Source: Pusillimonas sp. UBA3987
GTDB taxonomy: Bacteria > Pseudomonadota > Gammaproteobacteria > Burkholderiales > Burkholderiaceae_B
Assembly (NCBI GenBank): GCA_002384935.1
Contig: DGCD01000018.1
Coordinates: forward strand, 124,001-188,000
DNA length: 64,000 nt
Direction of reading: 5' to 3'
A program made the position numbers and the translations under genes. Positions within the stretch are counted from its first letter, which is position 1. Each line of letters starts with the position of its first letter. Shown piece after piece: positions 8,001 to 16,776 of this stretch. The notes beneath the pieces were generated by a model, which saw nothing but the letters and a program-made list of their open reading frames with translations, ran no database searches and had not been told where the DNA came from.

Positions 8001-8567
8001 ATGGCGGTTAATAAAGAACAACGTTTAATATGGCTTGATCTGGAAATGACCGGTCTTGATCCGGAAAAAGAGCGCATCATCGAGGCGGCGGTGGTTGTAA
8101 CAGAGCCCGATCTTACGCTGGTGGCGGAGGGGCCGGTCATGGTGGTTCACCAAAGCGACGAACTTTTGAATGCCATGGACAAATGGAACACGTCGACGCA
8201 TGGCCGAACCGGCCTGACTGAAAAGGTCAAGGCTTCGACCATTACGGAAGAAGATGCACAAGAAGCCCTGTTGCGGTTTCTGGCACAACACGTGCCGGCT
8301 GGAAAGTCGCCTTTGTGCGGCAACACGGTTGGGCAGGATCGCCGTTTCCTGGTTAAGTATATGCCGCGCCTGGAAGCTTTTTTTCATTACCGGAATCTGG
8401 ATGTCAGTACGTTGAAAGAGCTGGCATTACGTTGGAGGCCTGAAGTGTATAAAAGTTTCGCGAAACAAAGCCGTCACGAAGCGCTGGCTGATATTTATGA
8501 GTCAATCGATGAGCTTAAACATTATCGTGAACATTTTCTTAAACTGGATACCCCGTCAGTCTCATGA
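8001..8567 (+). CDS. orn: Oligoribonuclease
   Basis: This DEDDh 3'-5' exoribonuclease degrades 2-5 nt RNA fragments and pGpG, and so ends c-di-GMP turnover. The 188-residue protein starts MAVNKEQRLIWLDLEMTGLDP with the first acidic pair (DLEMTG), and ends with HEALADIYESIDELKHYREHF. I chose the ATG at 8001 with AAGGA 8 bases upstream. An earlier in-frame ATG at 7959 would add 14 residues not typical of the family. Its last 4 bases overlap the PaaG-like gene, which suggests translational coupling. Confidence 0.96.
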   Translation: MAVNKEQRLIWLDLEMTGLDPEKERIIEAAVVVTEPDLTLVAEGPVMVVHQSDELLNAMDKWNTSTHGRTGLTEKVKASTITEEDAQEALLRFLAQHVPAGKSPLCGNTVGQDRRFLVKYMPRLEAFFHYRNLDVSTLKELALRWRPEVYKSFAKQSRHEALADIYESIDELKHYREHFLKLDTPSVS

Positions 8568-9373
8568 ATGAATCAACGATTACTTTGTCTGATAGCAGTG
8601 TGGTGCTGTCGATTCAGAATGGCATTGCCCGTATTACGCTGAATCGGCCCGAAAAGCTCAACAGCTTCACTGCCGAAATGCATGAGGCCATGCGCGAGGC
8701 TATGTCACATGTTGAGGCGCAATTGCCAAGGGTGTTGGTCTTGACTGGCGCCGGGCGCGGTTTCTGCGCCGGGCAGGACCTGTCGGCGCGGGTGGCCAAG
8801 CCGGGCCAGGCTCGGGTTGACCTGGGCGAAAGCATTGAAAAAAATTACGGCCCGCTGGTTAAACGCCTGCGTGCGTTGCCGATGCCTGTGGTTGTAGGCG
8901 TTAATGGCGTTGCTGCCGGCGCCGGCGCCAATCTGGCCTTGGCCGGCGATATTGTCATTGCACGGGAGTCGGCCAGTTTTATCGAACCGTTTTGTCGCCT
9001 GGGTTTGTTGCCTGACACGGGCGGGACTTACGCTTTGCCTCGCCTGGTGGGGTCGGCCCGCGCGATGGGTATGGCCTTGCTGGGTGAAAAAATCGGCGCG
9101 CGCAAAGCCGAGCAATGGGGGCTGATTTGGGAGTGTGTGGCCGACGACGCTTTCGAAGAGCGCCTGAACGATCTGGCGCTTCATTTTTCCACGGCACCCA
9201 CGAAAGGGCTGGCCGCGGCCAAACAGGCCTTGAACCAGAGTTTAAGGAATACCCTGGCCGAGCAACTGGATCTGGAGCGTGATCTAATGCGCGAATTAGG
9301 CTACAGCGACGATTATGCCGAAGGAGTCGCCGCCTTTATGGAAAAGCGAACGCCGGTGTTCAAGGGGCGCTGA
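8564..9373 (+). CDS. Enoyl-CoA hydratase/isomerase, PaaG-like
   Basis: The 269-residue crotonase-fold protein matches PaaG (ring-epoxyphenylacetyl-CoA isomerase) more than a generic hydratase. It has GAGRGFCAGQDL (oxyanion-hole region), VNGVAAGAGANLALAGDIV, FCRLGLLPDTGGTYALPRLVG with the catalytic-type Asp, and LLGEKIGARKAEQWGLIW. No other phenylacetate degradation genes are in the window, so the pathway role is uncertain. It starts inside the last codons of orn (ATGA overlap) and is followed after 3 bp by acpS. Confidence 0.85.
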   Translation: MNESTITLSDSSVVLSIQNGIARITLNRPEKLNSFTAEMHEAMREAMSHVEAQLPRVLVLTGAGRGFCAGQDLSARVAKPGQARVDLGESIEKNYGPLVKRLRALPMPVVVGVNGVAAGAGANLALAGDIVIARESASFIEPFCRLGLLPDTGGTYALPRLVGSARAMGMALLGEKIGARKAEQWGLIWECVADDAFEERLNDLALHFSTAPTKGLAAAKQALNQSLRNTLAEQLDLERDLMRELGYSDDYAEGVAAFMEKRTPVFKGR

Positions 9374-9376
9374 GCT

Positions 9377-9796
9377 ATGTTATCGAACCTGCCTGGCACG
9401 GTCGCGGGAATAGGTACTGATATTGCGGTTGTCAGTCGTTTTGATGCGGCTTTCGAGCGGTTCGGGTTGCGTTTTGCGCAGCGTATTCTTGGGCCGGGCG
9501 AAATGCAGGTTTTCGAGCGTCGGCGTGCACGTGACCCGTCCCGCGGTATTCGCTATCTGGCCACGCGATTTGCCGCCAAAGAGGCATTTTCAAAAGCGAT
9601 TGGCCTGGGCTTGCATAGTCCGATGTCGTGGACCCGCATGGAAACCCTGAACGCGCCGGGCGGCAAGCCCCAGGTGAAGCTGAACGGCGTATTGGCCGAC
9701 TGGTATGCAGAACGGTTCGGCAGGGCGCATGTTTCCGTCAGCGATGAAAAAGACACGGTAATTGCATTTGTTTTGGTAGAGTCAAAGCCGGCCTGA
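9377..9796 (+). CDS. acpS: Holo-[acyl-carrier-protein] synthase
   Basis: AcpS transfers phosphopantetheine from CoA to acyl carrier protein. The 139-residue protein has GIGTDIAVVSRFD (Mg-binding Asp) and FAAKEAFSKAIGLG (catalytic Glu-Ala-Lys region), with normal family length. It follows the PaaG-like gene by 3 bp and precedes nagZ by 17 bp, in one co-directional run. Confidence 0.96.
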   Translation: MLSNLPGTVAGIGTDIAVVSRFDAAFERFGLRFAQRILGPGEMQVFERRRARDPSRGIRYLATRFAAKEAFSKAIGLGLHSPMSWTRMETLNAPGGKPQVKLNGVLADWYAERFGRAHVSVSDEKDTVIAFVLVESKPA

Positions 9797-9813
9797 GCGG
9801 CCAAGGGAGCATT

Positions 9814-10860
9814 ATGGTAGCGGTATTGCCGCCCGGCCAGGTCATGGTCGATGTAGAAGGGGTGAGTCTTAAACCGAACGAACTGACGCGTTTGCGCCAC
9901 CCCCATGTCGGTGGTGTGATCTTGTTTGCACGCAATTTTGACAGTCGTGAACAACTGACGCAGTTGTGTGCCGAAATTCATGCTGCGCGCAGCGAGCCCC
10001 TGCTTATTGCGGTTGACCACGAAGGGGGGCGGGTTCAGCGTTTCAAGTCTGATGGATTTACGCCTTTGCCGTGCATGCAGCGCTTTGGTGAAATCTGGGA
10101 AGATGACTCTTTGGCGGCCATGCGCCTGGCGACCGAAACCGGTTATGTATTGGGTGCGGAATTGCGGGCGTGCGGCGTCGACTTGAGTTTTACGCCGGTG
10201 CTTGATCTCGATTATGGGCACAGTTCGGTGATTGGCGACCGCGCTTTTCACCGCGAGCCTCAGGTTGTTGCCATGTTGGCAAGGTCTTTGATTCAGGGGC
10301 TCATGCTGGCCGGCATGGCTGCATGCGGCAAGCATTTCCCCGGTCATGGTTACGTGAAAGCCGACTCACATCACGAAATTCCGGTTGATGACCGCACGCT
10401 TGAGGAAATCATGCGTGAAGACGCCGCGCCCTATGGGTGGCTGGGCGACATGGTTTTGCCGTCGGTCATGCCTGCGCATGTCATTTATTCAAGCGTTGAT
10501 GCGCATCCGGCAGGTTTTTCGCGCTATTGGATCCAGCACATTTTGCGTGAACAACTGGCCTACGATGGCGTCGTTTTCTCCGATGACCTGACAATGGAAG
10601 GCGCATCGGTGGCCGGCGATATTCTGGCTCGCGCGCAAGCGGCTTTCGGGGCCGGGTGCGATATGGTGCTGGTTTGTAATCATCCGGAACTGGCCGACAC
10701 GCTTTTGCAGCAGCTTGAGCTACCGGAAAACAACAGCCAGGCCATTAACCGCATTCGCCAGCTTGCTCCCCGTTTTGCCTGCCCCGATTGGGCAACGCTA
10801 CAGAACCAGTCACGATATCAGTATGCCCGAGACCTTCAATCTGAAATCATTTCTGGCTGA
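9814..10860 (+). CDS. nagZ: Beta-N-acetylhexosaminidase (peptidoglycan recycling)
   Basis: This GH3 family enzyme removes GlcNAc from anhydromuropeptides in the cytoplasm during wall recycling. The 348-residue protein has the NagZ core: GVILFARNF, IAVDHEGGRVQRF, then GKHFPGHGYVKADSHHEIP carrying the His/Asp pair, and FSDDLTMEGA near residue 250 with the nucleophile-type Asp. Its 3' end overlaps the proposed uvrC start by 38 bp. It feeds on products of enzymes such as the MltB at the window start. Confidence 0.95.
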   Translation: MVAVLPPGQVMVDVEGVSLKPNELTRLRHPHVGGVILFARNFDSREQLTQLCAEIHAARSEPLLIAVDHEGGRVQRFKSDGFTPLPCMQRFGEIWEDDSLAAMRLATETGYVLGAELRACGVDLSFTPVLDLDYGHSSVIGDRAFHREPQVVAMLARSLIQGLMLAGMAACGKHFPGHGYVKADSHHEIPVDDRTLEEIMREDAAPYGWLGDMVLPSVMPAHVIYSSVDAHPAGFSRYWIQHILREQLAYDGVVFSDDLTMEGASVAGDILARAQAAFGAGCDMVLVCNHPELADTLLQQLELPENNSQAINRIRQLAPRFACPDWATLQNQSRYQYARDLQSEIISG

Positions 10861-12646
10861 TTTGCCGCATTTGCCGGGGGTATACCGTCATTTGGATGAA
10901 AATGACGAGGTGCTGTATGTCGGTAAGGCACGCGACCTCAAGAAGCGGGTTTCGTCTTATTTTCAAAAGAATCTGTCGAGCCCGCGGATTGCCCACATGG
11001 TGGCGCGGGTCAAGCGTGTTGAAGTAACCGTGACGCGTACGGAAGCCGAAGCGTTGTTGCTTGAAAACAATTTAATCAAACGCTTGCGGCCCCGCTACAA
11101 CATTCTTTTCCGTGATGACAAGTCGTATCCTTACTTACGCATCAGTGGGCACGAGGCCCCGCGCATTGCTTATTACAGGGGTGTCACCAGCGGAAAAGGG
11201 CGCTACTTCGGCCCCTATCCCAACTCGTGGGCCGTGCGCGAGACAATTCAGATCCTGCAGCGCGTGTTCCGTTTGCGTACATGCGAAGACAGTGTTTATT
11301 CGAACCGTTCGCGCCCCTGTTTGTTGCATCAAATCGGCCGGTGTTCGGCGCCGTGTGTGGGGATTATTCCCATCAAGGACTACCAGCACGATGTTGAGCG
11401 GGCAGTGCGGTTTCTCGACGGGCAGGCCAGTGACGTGATGCGCGACATGGAAGAGCGTATGTTGAACGCGTCTGAACGCCTGGCTTTTGAAGAGGCGGCA
11501 ATACTGCGAGACCAGATGGCGGCTTTGGCCAGTGTTTTGCAACAGCAAACCATGGAAAAAATCGGTGATGAAGATGCCGATATCATTGCAGTTTCCATTG
11601 CCGGAGGTCGGGTTTGTGTCAATCTGGCGATGGTACGGGGTGGTCGTCATTTGGGCGACAAGGCTTTTTTCCCTACCCACACGCAAGATGATGAGCCGGG
11701 TGAAATCCTGTCGGCATTTGTGGCGCAGCATTATCTTGACAGCCCGCTGCCGCCATTGCTGATTTGCTCGCATGCTTTATCCGACAACGATTTGGTTGGA
11801 TTGCTGCAGGAACAATTGGGCGTGCGTACCCGTGTATTGACTCGACCGCAAGGCGTACGCCGCTCCTGGCTGGAGCAGGCGCAAAAGAATGCGCAAATGG
11901 CGCTGGCCCGCATGTTGACTGAGTCGGGCGCGCGTGTCACACGCACCCGTGCGTTGGCCGAGGCACTGGGGCTGGAGACGGATGAAGTGGCATTGGACGC
12001 CCTGTATATTGAATGTTTCGATATCAGCCATACCTCCGGTGAAGCAACACAGGCGTCGTGTGTCGTGTTCAAGCACCATGAAATGCAAACGTCACTGTAT
12101 CGTCGCTATAACATTGCCGGGATCGCACCGGGTGATGACTATGCCGCGATGCGGCAGGTGTTGACCCGCCGGTTTTCTCGTGTTGCCGACGGTCAGGCGC
12201 CGATGCCTTCTTTGGTATTGGTTGATGGCGGCAAAGGTCAAATCAGTATTGCCCGCCAGGTGTTCGCCGAACTGGGATTGGATATTTCCACGCTGGTGGG
12301 TGTGGCAAAGGGAGAGGGGCGCCGGGTTGGGCTTGAAACATTGGTGTTTGCCGATGAACGAGAGCCGGTTGCCCTGGGTAAAGAGTCGGCTGCGTTGATG
12401 CTGATTGCACAGATCCGCGATGAAGCACACCGCTTTGCAATTACCGGGATGCGTGCGCAACGGGCCAAGGCGCGCAATGTTTCGCGGCTTGAGCAAATTG
12501 AAGGTGTGGGTGCCAAACGCCGGCAGAAATTACTGGCGCGTTTTGGCGGGTTGTCGGGCGTGTCTGCCGCCAGCGTCGACGACTTGTGTCAGGTGGATGG
12601 CATTTCAGCGGAATTGGCTGAGCGCATCTATTATGCGCTCCGATAA
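10823..12646 (+). CDS. uvrC: Excinuclease ABC subunit C
   Basis: UvrC makes the dual incisions of nucleotide excision repair. The 607-residue protein has an N-terminal GIY-YIG nuclease domain (LPGVYRHLDENDEVLYVGKA), a UVR motif (ERLAFEEAAILRDQMAAL), the RNase H-like C-terminal nuclease (ECFDISHTSGE, LVDGGKGQ) and terminal helix-hairpin-helix repeats (LEQIEGVGAKRRQKLL). I chose the ATG at 10823 because it gives the standard UvrC N-terminus; it lies inside nagZ. I saw no SOS box directly upstream. Confidence 0.96.
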   Translation: MPETFNLKSFLADLPHLPGVYRHLDENDEVLYVGKARDLKKRVSSYFQKNLSSPRIAHMVARVKRVEVTVTRTEAEALLLENNLIKRLRPRYNILFRDDKSYPYLRISGHEAPRIAYYRGVTSGKGRYFGPYPNSWAVRETIQILQRVFRLRTCEDSVYSNRSRPCLLHQIGRCSAPCVGIIPIKDYQHDVERAVRFLDGQASDVMRDMEERMLNASERLAFEEAAILRDQMAALASVLQQQTMEKIGDEDADIIAVSIAGGRVCVNLAMVRGGRHLGDKAFFPTHTQDDEPGEILSAFVAQHYLDSPLPPLLICSHALSDNDLVGLLQEQLGVRTRVLTRPQGVRRSWLEQAQKNAQMALARMLTESGARVTRTRALAEALGLETDEVALDALYIECFDISHTSGEATQASCVVFKHHEMQTSLYRRYNIAGIAPGDDYAAMRQVLTRRFSRVADGQAPMPSLVLVDGGKGQISIARQVFAELGLDISTLVGVAKGEGRRVGLETLVFADEREPVALGKESAALMLIAQIRDEAHRFAITGMRAQRAKARNVSRLEQIEGVGAKRRQKLLARFGGLSGVSAASVDDLCQVDGISAELAERIYYALR

Positions 12647-12661
12647 GTTAGTATTACGACT

Positions 12662-13237
12662 ATGCCATTAAACATACCCATGATTTTGACCTGGTTGCGA
12701 ATCGCCCTGATTCCGCTGGTCATTGCCCTGTTTTATCTTCCTGCCGCGTGGCTGGGGGGCGAGGCATTGCGCGACACGATGGCTGCCGGCGCGTTTATTG
12801 TGGCAGCGCTAACCGATTGGTTCGATGGCTGGCTGGCCCGGCGTTGGAACCAAACGTCGGCTTTTGGGGCATTTCTCGATCCAGTGGCCGATAAACTCAT
12901 GGTGTGTGCGGCTTTGCTTGTGCTGCTCGATTTGCAACGGGTCGATGTTTTTATTGCGCTTATTATTATTGGCCGCGAAATCACCATTTCCGCCTTGCGT
13001 GAATGGATGGCAAAAATTGGCGCCAGCGGTAGTGTGGCAGTACACTGGCTCGGCAAATTCAAAACGGCTGCACAAATGGTTGCCATTCCCTGTCTGTTGT
13101 ATGGTCAGCCCTTGTTCGGGATGTCATCGGCGCAGGTAGGCAGTATACTGATCATAGTTGCGGCTGTTCTGACTGTATGGTCGATGTTTTATTACCTGCG
13201 CCGTGCCTGGCCGCAAATCCGGGAACGCGCATCCTGA
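12662..13237 (+). CDS. pgsA: CDP-diacylglycerol--glycerol-3-phosphate 3-phosphatidyltransferase
   Basis: The enzyme makes phosphatidylglycerol phosphate at the inner membrane. The 191-residue protein has several membrane helices and the CDP-alcohol phosphotransferase motif D-G-X2-A-R-X8-G-X3-D-X3-D in TDWFDGWLARRWNQTSAFG followed by AFLDPVADKL (about 56-82). It starts 15 bp after uvrC, as in many proteobacteria where uvrC and pgsA are neighbours. Length and motif are normal. Confidence 0.95.
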   Translation: MPLNIPMILTWLRIALIPLVIALFYLPAAWLGGEALRDTMAAGAFIVAALTDWFDGWLARRWNQTSAFGAFLDPVADKLMVCAALLVLLDLQRVDVFIALIIIGREITISALREWMAKIGASGSVAVHWLGKFKTAAQMVAIPCLLYGQPLFGMSSAQVGSILIIVAAVLTVWSMFYYLRRAWPQIRERAS

Positions 13238-13285
13238 GCCTGCCAGGTATCGTAGCAGCAGGCATTTAGCTGGGTTTGGAAGATT

Positions 13286-14578
13286 ATGGTTGCCACTACT
13301 GTTGAAGATATCCCTGATAGTCCGCAGGTTCAAAAAAACGATTGGAAAATTATCAGCTTGATCGGGTCAGCGCACGCCGGCTCACATTTTTTCCAGTTGG
13401 TTCTCCCTACATTGTTTTTATCGCTGGCCAATGAGTTCGGTTTCAGTTATGGCCAGCTTGGCCTGCTCGTGTCCGTTTTTTTCGTGACTTCGGGCATTGG
13501 GCAGGCGTCTTCGGGGTTTATCGTCGATCGTATTGGTCCTGCCCCGGTTTTGCATTTCGGCCTGGCGTGTTTTGTGTTGTCGGGCGTGCTGATGGGGTTT
13601 GCCAACGGTTATCCGCTATTGGTTTTGGCAGCATTTGTTGGCGGGGTGGGCAATTCCGTTTTTCACCCGGTTGATTACTCCATCATCAACCATCGGGTCA
13701 GCCGTTATCGCCTGGGGCATGCGTACAGCACGCATGGGTTCACGGGGAATCTGGGCTGGGCTTTAACGCCGGTTTACATGTCTGCGCTGATTTATCTTGC
13801 CGATTGGCGTGTGGCCGCTTTTGGCGCGGCTGCGTTGCTGGCGGTTATTCTGGTGGCGGTGTGGTTTGGTCGCCACCTGCTCTCTGGACAGAACATGGTG
13901 GGGCGCAAGATCAGCGCACCTGTCGATCACAAAGGCGATCCGGCCTCGCTGGCGTCCAAGTCGGTGGCGCAAACGTTTGTTACGCTGGTTAAGCAGCCTG
14001 TGTTGTGGGGGGCTTTCTTTTTCTTTACCTGCTCGACCATGTCGATGTCGGCGGTGCAAAGTTTTACGATTCCCATGCTGGGGCAGGTGTACGGTATCGA
14101 TAAGGTGCTGGCCGGTACCGCGTTGTCGGGTTATATGCTGGCCTCTGCGATCGGGATGATTGCGGGCGGGTTCCTGGTTGGCGCAAGCCGTCGCAACGAA
14201 ATGACCGTGGCGGGGTCGCTGATTCTGGCCGGGCTCATTCTTGTATTGCTGGCCTCGGGAATGCTGCATCCCTGGCTGGCGATTGCCATGGTGGGGCTGG
14301 GCGGTTTTTGCGCCGGTATTGCTGCACCTTCGCGCGACATGCTGGTACGCAGTGTTACGCCAAAAGGGGCAACGGGTACGGTCTATGGCCTGGTTTATTC
14401 GGGTATGGACGTGGGGGCATCGATTGGTCCGGTCGTGTTCGGTATTTTGCTCGACGCGGGTTTCCGCCAAGGCCCGTGGATAGGCGCTGCCATTACTTTT
14501 GTCCTGGCTGCGGTGGTTGCCCTGGTGATTGGCCACACGGTGGCACAACGCAAAGCGACAGGGGCGGCACCGGCATAA
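13286..14578 (+). CDS. MFS transporter (fosmidomycin-resistance-like group)
   Basis: This 430-residue protein has about 12 predicted membrane helices in two halves with a central loop near residues 205-230 (VGRKISAPVDHKGDPASL). The N-terminal region SAHAGSHFFQLVLPTLF, followed by EFGFSYGQLGLL, and the segment GNSVFHPVDYSII resemble the Fsr-type MFS group. A resistance role is only a family association; the substrate cannot be told. It is a single gene convergent with queF, with 30 bp between stops. Confidence 0.82.
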   Translation: MVATTVEDIPDSPQVQKNDWKIISLIGSAHAGSHFFQLVLPTLFLSLANEFGFSYGQLGLLVSVFFVTSGIGQASSGFIVDRIGPAPVLHFGLACFVLSGVLMGFANGYPLLVLAAFVGGVGNSVFHPVDYSIINHRVSRYRLGHAYSTHGFTGNLGWALTPVYMSALIYLADWRVAAFGAAALLAVILVAVWFGRHLLSGQNMVGRKISAPVDHKGDPASLASKSVAQTFVTLVKQPVLWGAFFFFTCSTMSMSAVQSFTIPMLGQVYGIDKVLAGTALSGYMLASAIGMIAGGFLVGASRRNEMTVAGSLILAGLILVLLASGMLHPWLAIAMVGLGGFCAGIAAPSRDMLVRSVTPKGATGTVYGLVYSGMDVGASIGPVVFGILLDAGFRQGPWIGAAITFVLAAVVALVIGHTVAQRKATGAAPA

Positions 14579-14608
14579 GGTACCGCGCCAGCCAGGGTGC
14601 TTCAATAA

Positions 14609-15433
14609 TTACTGGCGAGGAGTGCGTGCCGGCTCGAACGACGTGGGCCGGCTGGCGCGCCAGGGGTTGATGTCCAACCCGCCACGGCGGGTATAGCATG
14701 CATATACAAATAAAAATTCCGGCTGGCAGGCCTGCCAGATATCACAGTAGATTTTTTCCACGCAGTGCTCATGGAATTCGGTGTGTCGGCGCAACGAAAT
14801 AATATATTTGAGCAGTGATTCCCGGTTGATTTTCGGACCGGTGTATTGAATTTGCAAACTGCCCCAATCGGGTTGCCCGGTAACCGGGCAGTTCGATTTC
14901 AGCAAATCGGAAGTCAGCGTTTCGCTTACAGTTTGGGCATTGACGACGCATTTCAATAAATTGGCGTTGGGCTGGTAGTGTTCAATTTCGACGTCGGCCT
15001 CATCAATATTGATTCCCGCCAGTGGCGCGCATTGCGCTTGTCCAATACGGTGCAGGTCGGTCAGCACGACCTCAATGTTTGCGCCGGCCACTTTCGACAA
15101 GTCATTTTCCAGGCGTTGTTTAACCTCATTGATTGATTGAAATCGGCTTTCGTTAAAGCTGTTCAGATAAAGTTTGAAAGACTTCGATTCGATTATGTTC
15201 GCACTGCCGTGCGGCACGACAAAACGGGCCATCGCCACCAGGGGCTTGCCTCGTGCATTCAGCCAGGACACTTCGTAAGCATTCCAGATATCGGCGCCGA
15301 CCCAGTTCGGTACAAAGGGCAGCATCGCACGATTGGTTTCCCGGTTAACGGCGAACAGAACGCTGGGGTCGTATTGTGTCGGATAGGCAGTGTCGCGTCC
15401 AAGGGGAGCCTGATCTAAAGAGGAAGACGACAT
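14609..15433 (-). CDS. queF: NADPH-dependent 7-cyano-7-deazaguanine reductase (preQ0 reductase)
   Basis: QueF reduces preQ0 to preQ1 for the tRNA base queuosine. The 274-residue length matches the long two-half QueF type. The QueF signature KSFKLYLNSFNESRF lies near residues 85-100, the catalytic Cys is in LKSNCPVTGQPDWGSL (about 188-203), and the C-terminal half contains RRHTEFHEHCVEKIY. The pathway is completed by QueH, encoded at 26704-27363. Its start region faces the cbb3 locus promoter and FNR box. Confidence 0.95.
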   Translation of the reverse strand: MSSSSLDQAPLGRDTAYPTQYDPSVLFAVNRETNRAMLPFVPNWVGADIWNAYEVSWLNARGKPLVAMARFVVPHGSANIIESKSFKLYLNSFNESRFQSINEVKQRLENDLSKVAGANIEVVLTDLHRIGQAQCAPLAGINIDEADVEIEHYQPNANLLKCVVNAQTVSETLTSDLLKSNCPVTGQPDWGSLQIQYTGPKINRESLLKYIISLRRHTEFHEHCVEKIYCDIWQACQPEFLFVYACYTRRGGLDINPWRASRPTSFEPARTPRQ

Positions 15434-15489
15434 TTTGATTTAAAAAAAGGTAGGCAAATTGAGACAGTCATGTGAACATTTTACTGCGC

Positions 15490-15503
15490 TTGATTTAAAT
15501 CAA
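15490..15503 (+). promoter_or_regulatory. Perfect FNR box upstream of the cbb3 locus
   Basis: TTGATTTAAATCAA matches the FNR consensus TTGAT-N4-ATCAA at every fixed position and is fully palindromic. Its centre (15496.5) is 41.5 bp before base 15538, the class II activator distance, and TACAGT (15526-15531) sits where the -10 should be. The predicted transcription start therefore falls on or next to the ATG at 15538. The probable regulator is encoded at 22133-22861. The site could in principle also affect queF on the other strand. Confidence 0.85.
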
Positions 15504-15537
15504 TGAACAAAAGCTTACTATCAGGTACAGTTTTGCC

Positions 15538-16512
15538 ATGTCCGTAATGTCTTTATTCGCCCCTCCGGCCGCAATGGCTCCGGCCGACCGAAATGCACGA
15601 CGCCACATGGTGGCACGGTTGGGTTTGGCGTGGTTGGGCATGATGCAGGTCATGATGTTTGCGTTTCCCGGTTACTTGCGCAATCAACCCATGTCGGTTG
15701 AAAACCAATTGTTTCTCGATGAGGCCGTTGTGTTGCTCAACTGGTTAAGCCTGGTTCTTACGGTACCCGTCATTTTGTATTGCGCCTGGCCGGTTTGGAA
15801 AGGGGCACTGGGCCGCTCCCGTTCACATGTCATCACCATGGATGTCCCCGTTGCCTTGGGCATTTCGGCGGCGTTTATTCCCAGCGTTTACGCTACCTGG
15901 GTCAACCACGGTGAAGTGTATTTTGAATCGGTCACCATGTTTGTGGCTTTTCTGCTCACAGCACGCTACTTGGAATTTTGTGCGCAACAAACCATGGCAC
16001 ACGGCGCTTTTCATGAAAATATTCAATCATTACGCCATGCTTTGTCGGTGGGGGCCGACCGCGTCGCGCTTTGGTTTACGGTTGTGCAGCTTACTTTGGC
16101 CGCACTGGCAGGGGCATATTGGTTTGTTTTTGCACCGGAACATGCCGTAGCGGTGACGGTTGCATTGCTGGTAATCAGTTGCCCGTGCGCCTTGGCAATG
16201 TCGGTGCCCACGGCTATTGCCGCCGCGCATGCCAGCTTGTACCAGCGTCAGCACGTTTCTTCCCGCCATCTTGAACAATTATCCAAAGATACAACACGGG
16301 TGGCGCACCAGAATTTGTATGGTTCCATGATGTGGCACTTGTTGCTGACACCTTTGGCCGCATTGGGTTATGTGCAACCTTGGTTGGCGGCGATCACCAT
16401 GCTGGTTTCATCGCTTGCCGTGGCGGTAAATGCCTTGCGTTTGTATCGCCGGCAATCGTATGAACTGGCCCACGTGTGGGCGGGCGGGCCGGCCGGTTCA
16501 AGGTTAGGCTAA
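15538..16512 (+). CDS. CcoI-like P1B-ATPase membrane core lacking all catalytic domains
   Basis: CcoI/FixI copper ATPases supply Cu to cbb3 oxidase and are usually over 700 residues; this one has 324. It keeps about eight membrane helices, including the copper-site motif SCPCAL (Cys215, Cys217) and the last-helix pattern MLVSSLAVAVNALRL. It lacks the N-terminal metal-binding domain, the actuator (TGE) domain and the whole phosphorylation/ATP domain (no DKTGT). The gaps fall between YLEFCAQ and ADRVALWF, and between LEQLSKDT and RVAHQNL, exactly at domain borders. The frame is intact, so this is not simple decay. Its place before ccoS fits ccoI. It cannot be an ATPase as it stands. Confidence 0.8.
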   Translation: MSVMSLFAPPAAMAPADRNARRHMVARLGLAWLGMMQVMMFAFPGYLRNQPMSVENQLFLDEAVVLLNWLSLVLTVPVILYCAWPVWKGALGRSRSHVITMDVPVALGISAAFIPSVYATWVNHGEVYFESVTMFVAFLLTARYLEFCAQQTMAHGAFHENIQSLRHALSVGADRVALWFTVVQLTLAALAGAYWFVFAPEHAVAVTVALLVISCPCALAMSVPTAIAAAHASLYQRQHVSSRHLEQLSKDTTRVAHQNLYGSMMWHLLLTPLAALGYVQPWLAAITMLVSSLAVAVNALRLYRRQSYELAHVWAGGPAGSRLG

Positions 16513-16715
16513 TGGGGGCGCTGTATTTATTGTTACCCATATCGCTCATATTGGTCGTGTTAATTGGTGCCGCTTTTTGGTGGGCCATTTTTTCAGGGCA
16601 ATTTGAAGACACCGACAAGGCGGCGCGATCGATTCTGGAGGATAACGATACACCGGAACCCAAGGTGCAAGAACGAGAGGAAGAGAAAGAATCACGACGT
16701 GATAACGGTGAATAA
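16512..16715 (+). CDS. ccoS: cbb3-type cytochrome oxidase assembly protein CcoS
   Basis: CcoS is a small membrane protein needed for cofactor insertion into the cbb3 oxidase. The 67-residue protein has one N-terminal helix (LYLLLPISLILVVLIGAAFWWAIFSGQFEDTD), typical of the family, followed by an acidic tail rich in Glu. I chose the ATG at 16512, which overlaps the stop of the CcoI-like gene by one base (TAATG). ccoN follows after 61 bp. Confidence 0.92.
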   Translation: MGALYLLLPISLILVVLIGAAFWWAIFSGQFEDTDKAARSILEDNDTPEPKVQEREEEKESRRDNGE

Positions 16716-16776
16716 ACAAGTCAAGCCGAAAAAAATTTTGAAATTAATCATGTGTTTTTTGTTTTAGGGGATTTTT

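Noticed and set aside
16738..16751. Second FNR-like site, TTGAAATTAATCAT, before ccoN
   Set aside because: One mismatch in each half-site, and its centre is only 32 bp before the ccoN ATG, so a class II start would fall inside the gene. Probably fortuitous.
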